A stretch of DNA of 64,000 bases, taken from NCBI GenBank assembly GCA_029215795.1, contig JARDYH010000001.1, positions 187,123,654-187,187,653 on the forward strand, written 5' to 3'. Position numbers and translations under genes: made by a program. The first letter of the stretch is position 1. Every line of letters starts with the position of its first letter. The notes beneath the pieces were generated by a model. It was not told the DNA's origin, searched no databases, and saw nothing but the letters and a program-made list of their open reading frames with translations. Below, piece by piece: positions 1 to 9,360 of this stretch. This DNA is from Anniella stebbinsi. Lineage: Eukaryota; Chordata; Lepidosauria; Squamata; Anniellidae.

Positions 1-59
1 CCTGCGTTGACTGCACACACTTACCTTATTCGTGCGGCCGCTGTGGATCGGAGGACTCC

Positions 60-1425
60 AGTGGCACATAGGCTCCTCCAGGCAAAGTCACGTTGGCATA
101 GGCTCCTCCAGGCAAAGTCACATTGGCACAGGGTCCTCCAGGCAAAGTCACAGTTTGTCACAGCTCCCTCCAGGCAAAGTCCCAGTGGCACAGGCTCCTC
201 CAGGCAAAGTCACGTTGGCATAGGCTCCTCCAGGCAAAGTCACAGTGGCACATAGGCTCCTCCAGGCAAAGTCACATTGGCACAGGGTCCTCCAGGCAAA
301 GTCACAGTTTGTCACAGCTCCCTCCAGGCAAAGTCCCAGTGGCACAGGCTCCTCCAGGCAAAGTCACGTTGGCATAGGCTCCTCCAGGCAAAGTCACAGT
401 GGCACATAGGCTCCTCCAGGCAAAGTCACATTGGCACAGGGTCCTCCAGGCAAAGTCACAGTTTGTCACAGCTCCCTCCAGGCAAAGTCCCAGTGGCACA
501 GGCTCCTCCAGGCAAAGTCACGTTGGCATAGGCTCCTCCAGGCAAAGTCACAGTGGCACATAGGCTCCTCCAGGCAAAGTCACAGTGGCACATAGGCTCC
601 TCCAGGCAAAGTCACATTGGCACAGGGTCCTCCAGGCAAAGTCACAGTTTGTCACAGCTCCCTCCAGGCAAAGTCCCAGTGGCACAGGCTCCTCCAGGCA
701 AAGTCACGTTGGCATAGGCTCCTCCAGGCAAAGTCACAGTGGCACATAGGCTCCTCCAGGCAAAGTCACAGTGGCACATAGGCTCCTCCAGGCAAAGTCA
801 CATTGGCACAGGGTCCTCCAGGCAAAGTCACAGTTTGTCACAGCTCCCTCCAGGCAAAGTCCCAGTGGCACAGGCTCCTCCAGGCAAAGTCACGTTGGCA
901 TAGGCTCCTCCAGGCAAAGTCACAGTGGCACATAGGCTCCTCCAGGCAAAGTCACAGTGGCATAGGCTCCTCCAGGCAAAGTCACAGTGGCATAGGCTCC
1001 TCCAGGCAAAGTCCCAGTGGCACAGGCTCCTCCAGGCAAAGTCACGTTGGCATAGGCTCCTCCAGGCAAAGTCACAGTGGCACATAGGCTCCTCCAGGCA
1101 AAGTCACAGTGGCATAGGCTCCTCCAGGCAAAGTCACAGTGGCATAGGCTCCTCCAGGCAAAGTCCCAGTGCCACAGGGTCCTCCAGGCAAAGTCACGTT
1201 GGCATAGGCTCCTCCAGGCAAAGTCACATTGGCACAGGGTCCTCCAGGCAAAGTCCCAGTTTGTCACAGCTCCCTCCAGGCAAAGTCCCAGTGGCACAGG
1301 CTCCTCCAGGCAAAGTCACAGTTTGGCACAGCTCCCTCCAGGCAAAGTCCCAGTGGCAGAGGCAAAGTCCCAGTGGCAGAGGCAAAGTCCCACTGGCAGA
1401 GGCAAAGTCACAGCTGCATGGGCAC
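60..1425. repeat. Minisatellite array, 30-33-bp units with higher-order structure
   Basis: More than 40 head-to-tail units built on the core CTCCTCCAGGCAAAGTCAC, with length variants of 30-33 bp. A marker variant (CATTGGCACAGGGTCC) recurs at 121, 275, 429, 615, 801 and 1227, so the higher-order period is 154 bp twice, then about 186 bp (one extra unit), then irregular. The array is open in several frames only because the units lack stop codons; I do not read it as coding. The last units (1340-1425) shorten to AGGCAAAGTCCCAGTGGC and run into a GGCA-rich stretch. Confidence 0.95.
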
Positions 1426-2160
1426 CTCCAGGCAGGCAGGCAGGCAGGCAGGCAGAGGCAGAGGCAGAGGCGGGCATGATGCCAGGCGCTTGCGCATTGC
1501 ACAAGTAAGCAATAGAACCGTGAGACCAGCCCACGCATTCCGGCTACTTCACAATGGCGGCAACCTAGCAGGCGGGCAGGCGGGCAGGCAGGCAGGCAGG
1601 CAGAGGCAGAGGCAGAGGCGGGCATGATGCCAGGCGCTTGCGCATTGCACAAGTAAGCAATAGAACCGTGAGACCAGCCCACGCATTCCGGCTACTTCAC
1701 AATGGCGGCAACCTAGCAGGCGGGCAGGCAGGCAGGCAGGCAGGGGCAGAGGCAGAGGCGGGCATGATGCCAGGCGCTTGCGCATTGCACAAGTAAGCAA
1801 TAGAACCGTGAGACCAGCCCACGCATTCCGGCTACTTCACATTGGCGGCAACCTAGCAGGCGGGCAGGCAGGCAGGCAGGCAGGGGCAGAGGCAGAGGCG
1901 GGCATGATGCCAGGCGCTTGCGCATTGCACAAGTAAGCAATAGAACCGTGAGACCAGCCCACGCATTCCGGCTACTTCACAATGGCGGCAACCTAGCAGG
2001 CGGGCAGGCAGGCAGGCAGGCAGGGGCAGAGGCAGAGGCGGGCATGATGCCAGGCGCTTGCGCATTGCACAAGTAAGCAATAGAACCGTGAGACCAGCCC
2101 ACGCATTCCGGCTACTTCACAATGGCGGCAACCTAGCAGGTGGGCAGGCGGGCAGGCAGT
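1426..2160. repeat. ~140-bp tandem satellite with (GGCA)n spacers
   Basis: Five copies of a unit containing GGCATGATGCCAGGCGCTTG, at 1473, 1621, 1761, 1901 and 2041. The first spacing is 148 bp, the rest exactly 140 bp. Each unit has a unique part of about 100 bp and a variable GGCA/GGGC run. Copies are almost identical (one A/T difference near 1842), pointing to recent amplification. Each unit includes CACAATGGCGGC, close to the YY1 consensus. The array joins the minisatellite directly and ends in a poly-T run at 2160. Confidence 0.93.
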
Positions 2161-2739
2161 TTTTTAAATCATATAGCCAAAATAAACACAACACACAGTG
2201 ACAGCCCTGCAAGGCTGCCACATAAGTCCATAAGACACAGTCAGAAACAGTGTGGGATGCTGCTTGTCATCCACTCAATGTAGGAGCCTGGAAGAGGAAT
2301 CCTATCGCGTCCTTCGTTCATAGTCAGAGAGGTGCATGCGTTCCTTGGCGATAAAATTAAGCCTTCTTCTTATCCAAAGTTCTCATGAGCCTCTGACGTG
2401 GTCTTACAAGAAGAAACGCCCATGGAAGTGTGGGACCTTACAGAAGGCCTGGAGGGAGCCATCGGAGTCCAATTTCAGAGGCACACGTGCAAGCACATTG
2501 GTTCAAGTCAAACAACATAGAATGTGTGAGATGCTTGTGCATCCCCTCAATGTAAGAGGCTAGGAGAAGAAACTAGATCCCTTCGGGATCCATCGTTCAG
2601 AGTTGAGTTACTGAGCTGTAAACAACACAGCCAGTAAATTAAAGTAAAGAAAATTAATTAACCGAAAATAAGAATTAAAAAATCAAGGGCCTGCTGGTGC
2701 CTGCCCAAAGGTGTGGGATGGATGGGGGGTGCCTGCCAA
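2161..2739. other. Non-coding segment downstream of the transposase, with a diverged ~75-bp duplication
   Basis: No coding potential recognised. Two related blocks of about 75 bp (2247-2328 and 2517-2600) share TGTGxGATGCT..., CATCC(A/C)CTCAATGTA and CxTTCGTTCA. On transposase polarity this is its 3' flank. I searched for the expected right-type hAT end (TAGGGATGTGCA reading inward) and did not find it. Confidence 0.6.
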
Positions 2740-5268
2740 TTACTCCCCCGCGGGCATGAGGGTGGGGTATCCCAGCAGGGGCAGATTGACCTTGAGGAAG
2801 ACCAGCTGCTCCACAATCTCAGCGTCCAAGCGAGAGCGGTGGGGTGTGACCACGTCGCCCGCCATGGAAAACACCCGCTCGCTTGGAACGCTGGACGGTG
2901 GGCAGCTGATTCTGTCCATGGCCACCCGCGCCAGATCAGGCCACATCTGGCGCCGAGATGACCAGTAGGCCAGGGGTTCGATGGAGCCGTCCTCCATCTG
3001 CTCCGCCAGGTAACGCTGCACTGCTGCTGCAGCGTCATCCTGGCGGCGGCTGGGTTGAGTGCCTCTATGCCCAACCGCAGCCTGCAAAGCCTTGTCCCAA
3101 AACCCCTGGCCTGTCCCCCTGCTGGGTGTGGTGGTGCTGGTGCCGCCGCTGCTGGTGGTGCTCAGCGGACTTAGCGCCTGGGCTTCGGTGGGCTCCTCCT
3201 CTGCCTGCCCAATCCTGGCATCCCGGGCCGCCCGAACGTCCGTCACCAGCATTTCCACCCAACCTGCCCGGGAAGTCTGCCCACATAACCCATCCTTGAT
3301 GCGCGGGTCGCACATGGTGGCCAACATGTACTGCCTCTCGTTGTAGAGAGGCTGGACCCGGCGGGATAGGCTTTCCCTCAGCCTCGTCACCACTTCCCGC
3401 ACCTCTGGCAGGAAGCGCCTGCCGGTGACGGCATCCCCGGCCTCCAGAAACTCGCCCATCTGATTCTGGAGATGCCTGGCCACGGGGAGCACCTGGCTGA
3501 GAAGGGCAGTGCTGCTGCTCAGGGTCTCGGTGGCCTCAAGGAACGGCTTGAGGACCACCAGAAGCTGGGACATGGCCTCCCACTGCTGCCTGGACAGTGG
3601 GGCCTGGATGCCAATGTCCCCGACCCTGAACATCTCGTGGACAACACGCTGTTGCTCCACCATACGCTCGAGCATGTGGTAGGTGGAGTTCCAACGTGTT
3701 GCCACGTCCTGCACTAGCCGGTGCTGCGGAAGTCCCAGCTCCTGCTGCTTCTCCCGCAGCAACCGACTGCCCTTCACGCTGTGGTGGAAATGCCCAGCCA
3801 CCTTCCTGCAGCTCTCTAGGAGATTACGGATTTGGGGAGGGAGAGGGGCCTTGCTGCCTCCAAGGCCATCCCTGACGACCAGGTTGAAGACGTGCGCGAT
3901 GCAGCGGATGCCCTCAAATCCGCCATCGCGCACCGCCTTCAGCATATTGGCTCCCCCGTCCGTGACCATGTAACCGCGGGTGTGCTGGTGCCCGCCCAGC
4001 CACCCTGCCACCATGCGGTTCATGGCCTCCGTAATCTCCTCCGCCGTGTGGGACTGGTCCATGACTGCGGTATGAAGGAGGGCCCAGCGGCAGCCCTCCT
4101 TCCCAGTCCCAGAAGTCCTGGGTGCTTCCTGCCCTGAGGCTCCCCACCAGTGAGCCGTCAGGGACAGGTAAGCGTGCACTCCTCCTTCGCTGGACCAGAT
4201 GTCCGAAGTGAAGTGCACCTTCTGTGCCTCTGCCTGGCACAGACGACCCAGAACTAACTCCCTGCATGCCTGGTACAGGGAGGGCACCACACGCCTGCTC
4301 AGGGTGGTGCGACACGGCGGCTTGTAGTATGGAACCACAAGAGCCATCAGCCTCTTGAAGCCTGCGTTCTCGACGAGGCTGAATGGCTGGTCATCCAACG
4401 CCACCATCTCACCGATGCAATTGGTGATCTGGTTGGGCGCTGGAAAACGCCACCTTGTGGCTCCATACTTCCCCCACCCCATCTCTTCCATGGTGGCCTG
4501 GCGAAGCCTCTTGGGGATGGGAGGTTGAGAGCTGGCAGAAGTTGCAGGAGCCTTCTGCTTGCCCTTGCCGCTAGCACCAGTCTGCTGCGAGGTGCCCGCC
4601 TCGGTCCCAAGCAAAACAGACTGGTGGTGCCTCTGCATGTGGCGGGTGAGGTTCGTGGTGGTGAAGTGGCCTGGCATTTTTCCCCTGCTCACTGACATCT
4701 TGCAGTAGCGACAGACAGCAAAGCGGGAATCCACTCCCACCTCAAAGTGGTCCCACACCTTGCTTGCCTGTCGCTTCTGGGGTGACACAGACGGCCTGCC
4801 GGCGCCTTCGCTCTGTGGTGTCACCTCAGGAGCAAGGGAATGAGTGGAAGAGAGGACGGATTGTGGAGAGTAAGTCTCTGGTGCTGCCTGCTCTTCCTCT
4901 TGCCCCACATCAGAGTCCTCCTCCTCACTCTGAACCTCGCTGACTTCCACAAGATCTGGGAAAAGATCAGTCAGCGGGTTCACAGGCTCACCCACCAAAG
5001 AAGGAGCTGGATATAGTGCTCCTTCTTCATGCCCACTGCTGCTCCCAGCACCTGCCTCATGTTGCTGAAAGAGTGCCCTGCAGGCACTACTTTGAGTTGC
5101 CTCTGCCTGCTTCTGCTGCCCCAGTGGAGAACGCCTCAGTTTAACTGGGGGTGTGGAAGTAGGCTGCCTGCTGCTGGTCCCAGCAGCAGCAGCAGCAGCG
5201 CCATGCCCAGAGCGGCCTCTCCCAAATGCTGCCTTGGGAGCACCCCCCCTTTGAGTGCCACGCTTCAT
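2740..5268 (-). CDS. hAT superfamily (Ac-like) transposase with BED zinc finger, intact, 842 aa
   Basis: A single uninterrupted 842-residue frame with the hAT transposase layout. Residues 1-165 are low complexity (Ala/Ser/Glu-rich). A BED zinc finger lies at about 170-215 (C186-x2-C189 ... H210 ... H214/H215). The RNase H-like core has the first catalytic Asp in FTSD (D356), the second in MVTD (D437), and the hAT CxxH motif at C456/H459. ATRWNSTY (523-530) and the C-terminal dimerisation region with PSSVPSERVFS follow; E797 of SER is in the position of the third acidic residue. All expected catalytic residues are present and there are no stops or frameshifts, so it may encode active protein. 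The start has A at -3. Known family role: cut-and-paste transposition with 8-bp target duplications, acting in the nucleus; the short duplications and TAGGG ends around it fit Ac-type hAT. Domesticated ZBED proteins look similar, but the transposon sequence upstream and lack of introns favour a mobile element. Confidence 0.93.
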   Translation of the reverse strand: MKRGTQRGGAPKAAFGRGRSGHGAAAAAAGTSSRQPTSTPPVKLRRSPLGQQKQAEATQSSACRALFQQHEAGAGSSSGHEEGALYPAPSLVGEPVNPLTDLFPDLVEVSEVQSEEEDSDVGQEEEQAAPETYSPQSVLSSTHSLAPEVTPQSEGAGRPSVSPQKRQASKVWDHFEVGVDSRFAVCRYCKMSVSRGKMPGHFTTTNLTRHMQRHHQSVLLGTEAGTSQQTGASGKGKQKAPATSASSQPPIPKRLRQATMEEMGWGKYGATRWRFPAPNQITNCIGEMVALDDQPFSLVENAGFKRLMALVVPYYKPPCRTTLSRRVVPSLYQACRELVLGRLCQAEAQKVHFTSDIWSSEGGVHAYLSLTAHWWGASGQEAPRTSGTGKEGCRWALLHTAVMDQSHTAEEITEAMNRMVAGWLGGHQHTRGYMVTDGGANMLKAVRDGGFEGIRCIAHVFNLVVRDGLGGSKAPLPPQIRNLLESCRKVAGHFHHSVKGSRLLREKQQELGLPQHRLVQDVATRWNSTYHMLERMVEQQRVVHEMFRVGDIGIQAPLSRQQWEAMSQLLVVLKPFLEATETLSSSTALLSQVLPVARHLQNQMGEFLEAGDAVTGRRFLPEVREVVTRLRESLSRRVQPLYNERQYMLATMCDPRIKDGLCGQTSRAGWVEMLVTDVRAARDARIGQAEEEPTEAQALSPLSTTSSGGTSTTTPSRGTGQGFWDKALQAAVGHRGTQPSRRQDDAAAAVQRYLAEQMEDGSIEPLAYWSSRRQMWPDLARVAMDRISCPPSSVPSERVFSMAGDVVTPHRSRLDAEIVEQLVFLKVNLPLLGYPTLMPAGE
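5183..5200. repeat. (CAG)n encoding poly-Ala in the transposase N-terminus
   Basis: A short run of CAG/GCA triplets that encodes Ala 24-29 on the minus strand; probably length-variable. Confidence 0.7.
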
Positions 5269-5734
5269 TTTATTTTTATTATTATTTATTTTTGTGTAAG
5301 TGTGTGCTTTGCTGACTTTTTTTGTGTTTGTAGCAGCAGGCTACACAGCCCAGCAACACACACTCACTCACAAGCGCGCACACACACACACACACACACA
5401 GAGAAAGAGAGAGAGAGAGAGAGAGGATAGAAATATTTTTTTATTATTTTTTTGAGTTTTTTTCAGAAAGCGAAAGTAGAACAAACAAACACACTCACTG
5501 CAAAGACAAACTGAACTCACAGACAAACAAACGTGCTATCTAAGAAAGGAAAGGCAAGAGAGAAAGGAAAGCCAAGAGAGAGAACAAGAAAAGCTGAAGT
5601 AAAAGATCAGAAACTCCTCAAAACCACCTCCAAATGCAATCAAATCAATACAGTCTCTCCAACACAGCTCCAAAACACTCCCTAATCTCCTCCACGTTCA
5701 ACCCACAAAGAGCCAGAAGGGCAGGGCTGAGAGA
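5269..5734 (-). other. Putative 5' leader of the transposase gene, with (CA)n(GA)n microsatellite
   Basis: About 440-470 nt lie between the predicted TATA box and the start codon. A (CA)n run followed by (GA)n occupies about 5378-5427. Stretches of GAAAGGAAAG and AAAC repeats make this leader purine-rich on the plus strand. An intron is possible but cannot be shown here. Confidence 0.5.
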
Positions 5735-5798
5735 ATATATACTGGTGCCCTCCTCCAGCATTGCGATTGGAGGCTGAAGAAAGTCTTCACAGGATTGG
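5735..5798 (-). promoter_or_regulatory. Predicted transposase promoter: TATA box plus two CCAAT boxes
   Basis: On the minus strand TATATAT lies at 5741-5735. CCAATC boxes lie upstream at 5770-5765 and 5798-5793, about 25 and 55 bp above the TATA box. Their order and orientation fit a polymerase II core promoter firing toward the transposase. Prediction from motif only. Confidence 0.5.
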
Positions 5799-5910
5799 GT
5801 GATTCAGTCATGTATTCTAAAGCACAATTGGTGGATCAAGCTGTCAAACACACACACACAAACACAGCCTCCCCCTCCCTTTCCTGAAGGTTTAAAATAA
5901 TAAAGTTTAA

Positions 5911-6330
5911 CCTTTGTTTTCCCACTAAAGCATTGCACCAAAGTTTGTGAAATTTCCAGCGTTTGAGCGGGCATAGGTCCTGTGCCATGTGAGCGAGTTA
6001 GAGCTTTGTAGCCAACCCATAAATCCCATGTGAAATGCCATGCATAAACCTTTGTTTTCCCACTAAAGCATTGCACCAAAGTTTGTGAAATTTCCAGCGT
6101 TTGAGCGGGCATAGGTCCTGTGCCATGTGAGCGAGTTAGAGCTTTGTAGCCAACCCATAAATCCCATGTGAAATGCCATGCATAAACCTTTGTTTTCCCA
6201 CTAAAGCATTGCACCAAAGTTTGTGAAATTTCCAGCGTTTGAGCGGGCATAGGTCCTGTGCCATGTGAGCGAGTTAGAGCTTTGTAGCTCTTAAAACCAA
6301 CCCATAAATCCCATGTGAAATGCCATGAAT
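5911..6330. repeat. 138-bp tandem repeat, three near-identical copies plus a diverged fourth
   Basis: Copies start at 5911, 6049 and 6187 (period 138). A diverged fourth begins near 6327. Each contains CACCAAAGTTTGTGAAATTTCC, so the unit is related to the ~150-bp modules that follow. It lies between the promoter and the 7136 terminus. Confidence 0.85.
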
Positions 6331-6967
6331 AAACGTTCGTTTCCCACTAAAATGTTGCACCTAGCTTCCGGAAATTTCACACACATTTGAAGTGAAGTGT
6401 TCCCTGCAATGTGCCAAAGTTTCCCGTTTGTATCTTTGAAAATAAAAAAATGGGAGGCAAAACTGTATTTTACCCCACTGCTACCCAATTTTCAACAATT
6501 CATTGCCAACACATGCCTGGAGCTAGCTGTCTGAAATTTTACACACATATCAAGGGAAGTGTTCCCTGTAATGTGCCGAAGTGTCCTGTTTGTATCTTTA
6601 AAAATAAAAACATGGGAGGCATAACTGCATTTACCCCACTACTACCCATTTTTCAAAAATTCATTGCCACACCAGGCAAGCACCCACGGTTCTGGGATTT
6701 CACACACGTGGGTCCCAAGGTACCACCTACAATGTGGCAAAGTTTCATGTGTGTAACTTTAAAAATGACCGAGTTATAGGCATTCCATGTTATTTATTAA
6801 AAAATTAATTGCCACAAACTGCATGCACCAATCTTTCTGAAATTTCTCACAGATACCTATCCCTAACCAGTGTACAATGTGCCCAAGTTTCATCCTTCTG
6901 TCGTTAAAAATGAAAAAGTTATAGGCGTTTTTGTAAAACAACAATACTTTGCTATGGGAAAAACGCA
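6331..6967. repeat. ~145-160-bp hAT modules, about four copies
   Basis: Tandem diverged units, each with AAATTAATTGCCAC, a TGAAATTTCACACA-type core and ATGTGCCxAAGTTTC. They correspond to the modules in the arms of the fold-back elements at 11586 and 40155. Short open frames across them (64-70 codons) recur from copy to copy, but I do not treat them as genes. Confidence 0.8.
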
Positions 6968-6974
6968 TTTAAAA

Positions 6975-7136
6975 TGGCGTCCGATCCGCCGATCCGATCC
7001 GATCCGGATCGGACCTCGCCGGATCGGATCGGATCGGATGGTGTATCGGATCGGATCGGATCAGATCGGATTTTCCGATTTTTGGGGCGGATCGGATTCG
7101 GATCGTGGATCGGATCCGATCCGATGCACACCCCTA
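6975..7136. repeat. GATC-rich subterminal repeats and hAT terminus
   Basis: Dense CGGATC/GATCCG repeats on both strands lead to the inverted terminus TGCACACCCCTA at 7125-7136. The inner boundary is ATGGCGTCCGATCC, as in both fold-back elements. Such subterminal repeats are usual transposase-binding sites in hAT elements (family knowledge; binding is inferred). Confidence 0.8.
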
Positions 7137-7195
7137 AAACACAGCCCTTTATACCCTATTGCCACGGGAGGCTGTATGGCAGAGAGAGAGAAGGA

Positions 7196-7800
7196 TGCAG
7201 TTATTTATTTTATTTATTTAGTACATGCTTATACTGCCCATCAGCGAAAGCTCTCTAGGCAGCGCACAGTTAAAAACCATAAGAACAACAATATAAATTT
7301 AAACACCAAAAAGTTTTTTAAAAAGGCAGTATAAAACGAGCTACATTAAAAACCAAGGGAAAGCCTGTGTAAAAAGGCATGTCTTCAGGAGGCGTTTAAA
7401 AGTTGTAACGTTTCCTGCCTCCCGAACCGCACGAGGGAGGGTTTTCTGGAGGGTGAGGGCCACTACAGAGAAGGCCCCGCCACCGAGGTTCCTCATGGCA
7501 GCATTCCGTTGGTCTCGGAGTGCCCAGTAGGGCCTCCTCTGAGGATCGTAGTTGTCATCCAGATATATATATAAGGGAAGGCGGTCTGCTAGGTATGCTG
7601 GTGTCAAGTTGTTTAGAGCTTTGTAGGATAACAGCATAATCTTGTATGTGGCTCGGTAGCTAACAGGCAGCCAGTGCAGTTCTTTTAATACAGGTTTTAT
7701 ATGAGCAGAGCTAGGAGTTCCCGTGAGCACCCTAGCTACTGCGTTCTGAGAGAGTCCTTTTATTAATATTGGGGATCAGCCTGAAACCGAGGAACGAGCA
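7196..7800 (-). pseudogene. LINE 3' fragment (L2/CR1-superfamily reverse transcriptase C-terminus)
   Basis: A minus-strand frame of about 129 codons (7730-7341) holds the LINE C-terminal signature: LKELHWLPVSYRATYKI, then YKALNNLTPAYL, then R..R..AFS..A..L. The 3' end carries a (TTTA)n-type tail at 7196-7225 on the plus strand. The 5' part is missing, as usual for truncated LINEs. It differs in detail from the L2 copies at 22490, 24936 and 48066, so it belongs to another lineage. Confidence 0.75.
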
Positions 7801-7917
7801 TATACAACTGTACAGTGCTTTCCATTTGTGTTATTTCAGCTTTGGATGTAGGGAGATAGCTGAAGTCCGGATAGTCGTGTGCAGCCATCTTGCCATAGAC
7901 CAGTATTATTATTATTG

Positions 7918-7947
7918 CAGTTGGTTGGTTGGTTGGTTGGTTGGTTA
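7918..7947. repeat. (GGTT)n microsatellite
   Basis: Seven or so TTGG/GGTT tetranucleotides in a row. Nothing else is recognised between 7800 and 8770. Confidence 0.85.
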
Positions 7948-8772
7948 GTTGAGGGTCACAACAACTTGTATCATGAGCTCAATATCAGACTGATAAATAA
8001 TTGGAGTTCTCAAATGAAGAGAATCCACTCTTATTTTTATTGGCAAAATGTAACACTACTGCTCAACGTTACAATAGATAGTGTTTTAAAAAAACAAAAA
8101 ACCAGTATGGCTGGTTTAAAAAGCCCAGCGATGTAAACTGATGTTAGTAATGCAAGTCAGAGGTGGGATTAAGGCTTGGTTGGATTTCTAACCAAACATT
8201 CCCCATACAAAAGAACTTCCAGTTTTCACTAAAGGGCAACGTATTTAAATTGCCTTCTCCCAGCCCAAAGCACAGGCCTCCTGCTCATAGTGGCAGCTGG
8301 TGCCCACTGGTACTGATGGGGGCACAGGACATGATCACCAAAGATGGAGCCAAGGAGGTCACTAGACACATAGCTGCCTTTTGAATTTCCAGCAGTTCAT
8401 ATCACAAAAGGGGAAATGAAAGAACATTTGTTTCAAGATAGTGAGTACAAAGTGTGTGGGGGCAATTCACATAGTGTGGGGGCAATTCGTACTCGCATTC
8501 TGCTGCTTCAGGGAGAACTCCCATTGCACAGACCAGGTAACTTTAAGATCATAAGTGTAAAACTGTAGGGGAAACCACAAAAGATCATGAGTATAAAACG
8601 AGGGAGGAATCCACACAGCCACACAAAATCACCACCACCATCATGATCCATTGCAAAAGGGGACATAGTGAACATGCCTGCAAAACTGAGTGTGCAGAGG
8701 ATAGGATGATGATGATGATGATGATATCTTCAGAGCTACACAAAGCAATTTCTGAAATACAGCAGCAAATTC

Positions 8773-9145
8773 TGAGGGCTTCTCTACACAAGGCTTTTAT
8801 TCTGCAATTGAGATTGGTTGCTAACAGAAGTTTGTGGGTCCTTTACCTGATGTTGTCACCCTCCAGAGCTTCCCCGTGCTTTATGGCCATTTCTGCAACT
8901 TTATTTGTAATAGGGGTAATGAACTATTTAAAAATTGTGATTTGAATCTCAATGTGTAATGATGGAATGACGCTATACTAGCAGCTATACCACAGCACCA
9001 TCTAGTGGCTGTATAATGAAGCTTATAGAACTTGCAGATAAAAAAAAATCCCTGGGGTTGGGAGAGGAAGTGTGTTTGATCTTAATCCCGCAAAGAATCC
9101 AGAAGTAGAAGTTGTGTGATAAAAAGTCAGGTGTAGAAAAACCTT
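8773..9145. mobile_element. Terminal-inverted-repeat MITE (GGGCTTCTCTACAC family)
   Basis: The left end AGGGCTTCTCTACACAAGGC and the right end (read inward) AGGTTTTTCTACACCTGAC are imperfect inverted repeats. The interior matches the split copy at 11336/15832 over most of its length, including CAGCACCATCTAGTGGCTGT. Target duplication not certain. Confidence 0.65.
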
Positions 9146-9360
9146 GAGAGCACCCATGATCCATTCCTTTGCATGTCAACCCAAAAGCATTCCCCAACCT
9201 GCATCTCTATATGTGTACTCAAATTAATGAGATGCAGCACAGTACAAAAGTCCACCTTGTGCATGTCTACTCAGAAGTAAGAAGAACTGAATTACTCAGG
9301 GATAAGCAGGAGAGACATACTTGCAAAGTTGAGTGTGTGGAGGTGGGATAACAGAGGGCT

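Larger units (their letters stand above)
2740..7136 (-). mobile_element. Autonomous-type hAT element (5' end at 7136; 3' end not found)
   Basis: Read on the minus strand the order is: terminal TAGGGGTGTGCA at 7136, GGATCGG-rich subterminal repeats, ~145-160-bp modules, a 138-bp tandem repeat, promoter, transposase gene. The terminus and subterminal sequence match the left ends of the fold-back elements at 11586 and 40155. AAACACAG follows the end at 7137-7144, but no copy next to a second terminus is visible. The 3' limit given is only the stop codon. The far end may be lost, or the element may continue through the satellite arrays beyond the window. Confidence 0.75.

Noticed and set aside
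60..1425. CRISPR-like or coding reading of the 30-33-bp repeat
   Set aside because: Units are contiguous with no spacers, the DNA is eukaryotic, and the open frames only reflect missing stop codons in the unit.
1426..2160. Open frames of 75-83 codons across the 140-bp satellite
   Set aside because: They repeat with the satellite period and match no domain.
5855..5868. AAACACAG next to 5860 as left duplication of the 7136 end
   Set aside because: The match is inside a CA-rich run and no transposon end adjoins it.
5804..6250. 148-codon minus-strand frame
   Set aside because: It is generated by the 138-bp tandem repeat, a multiple of three.
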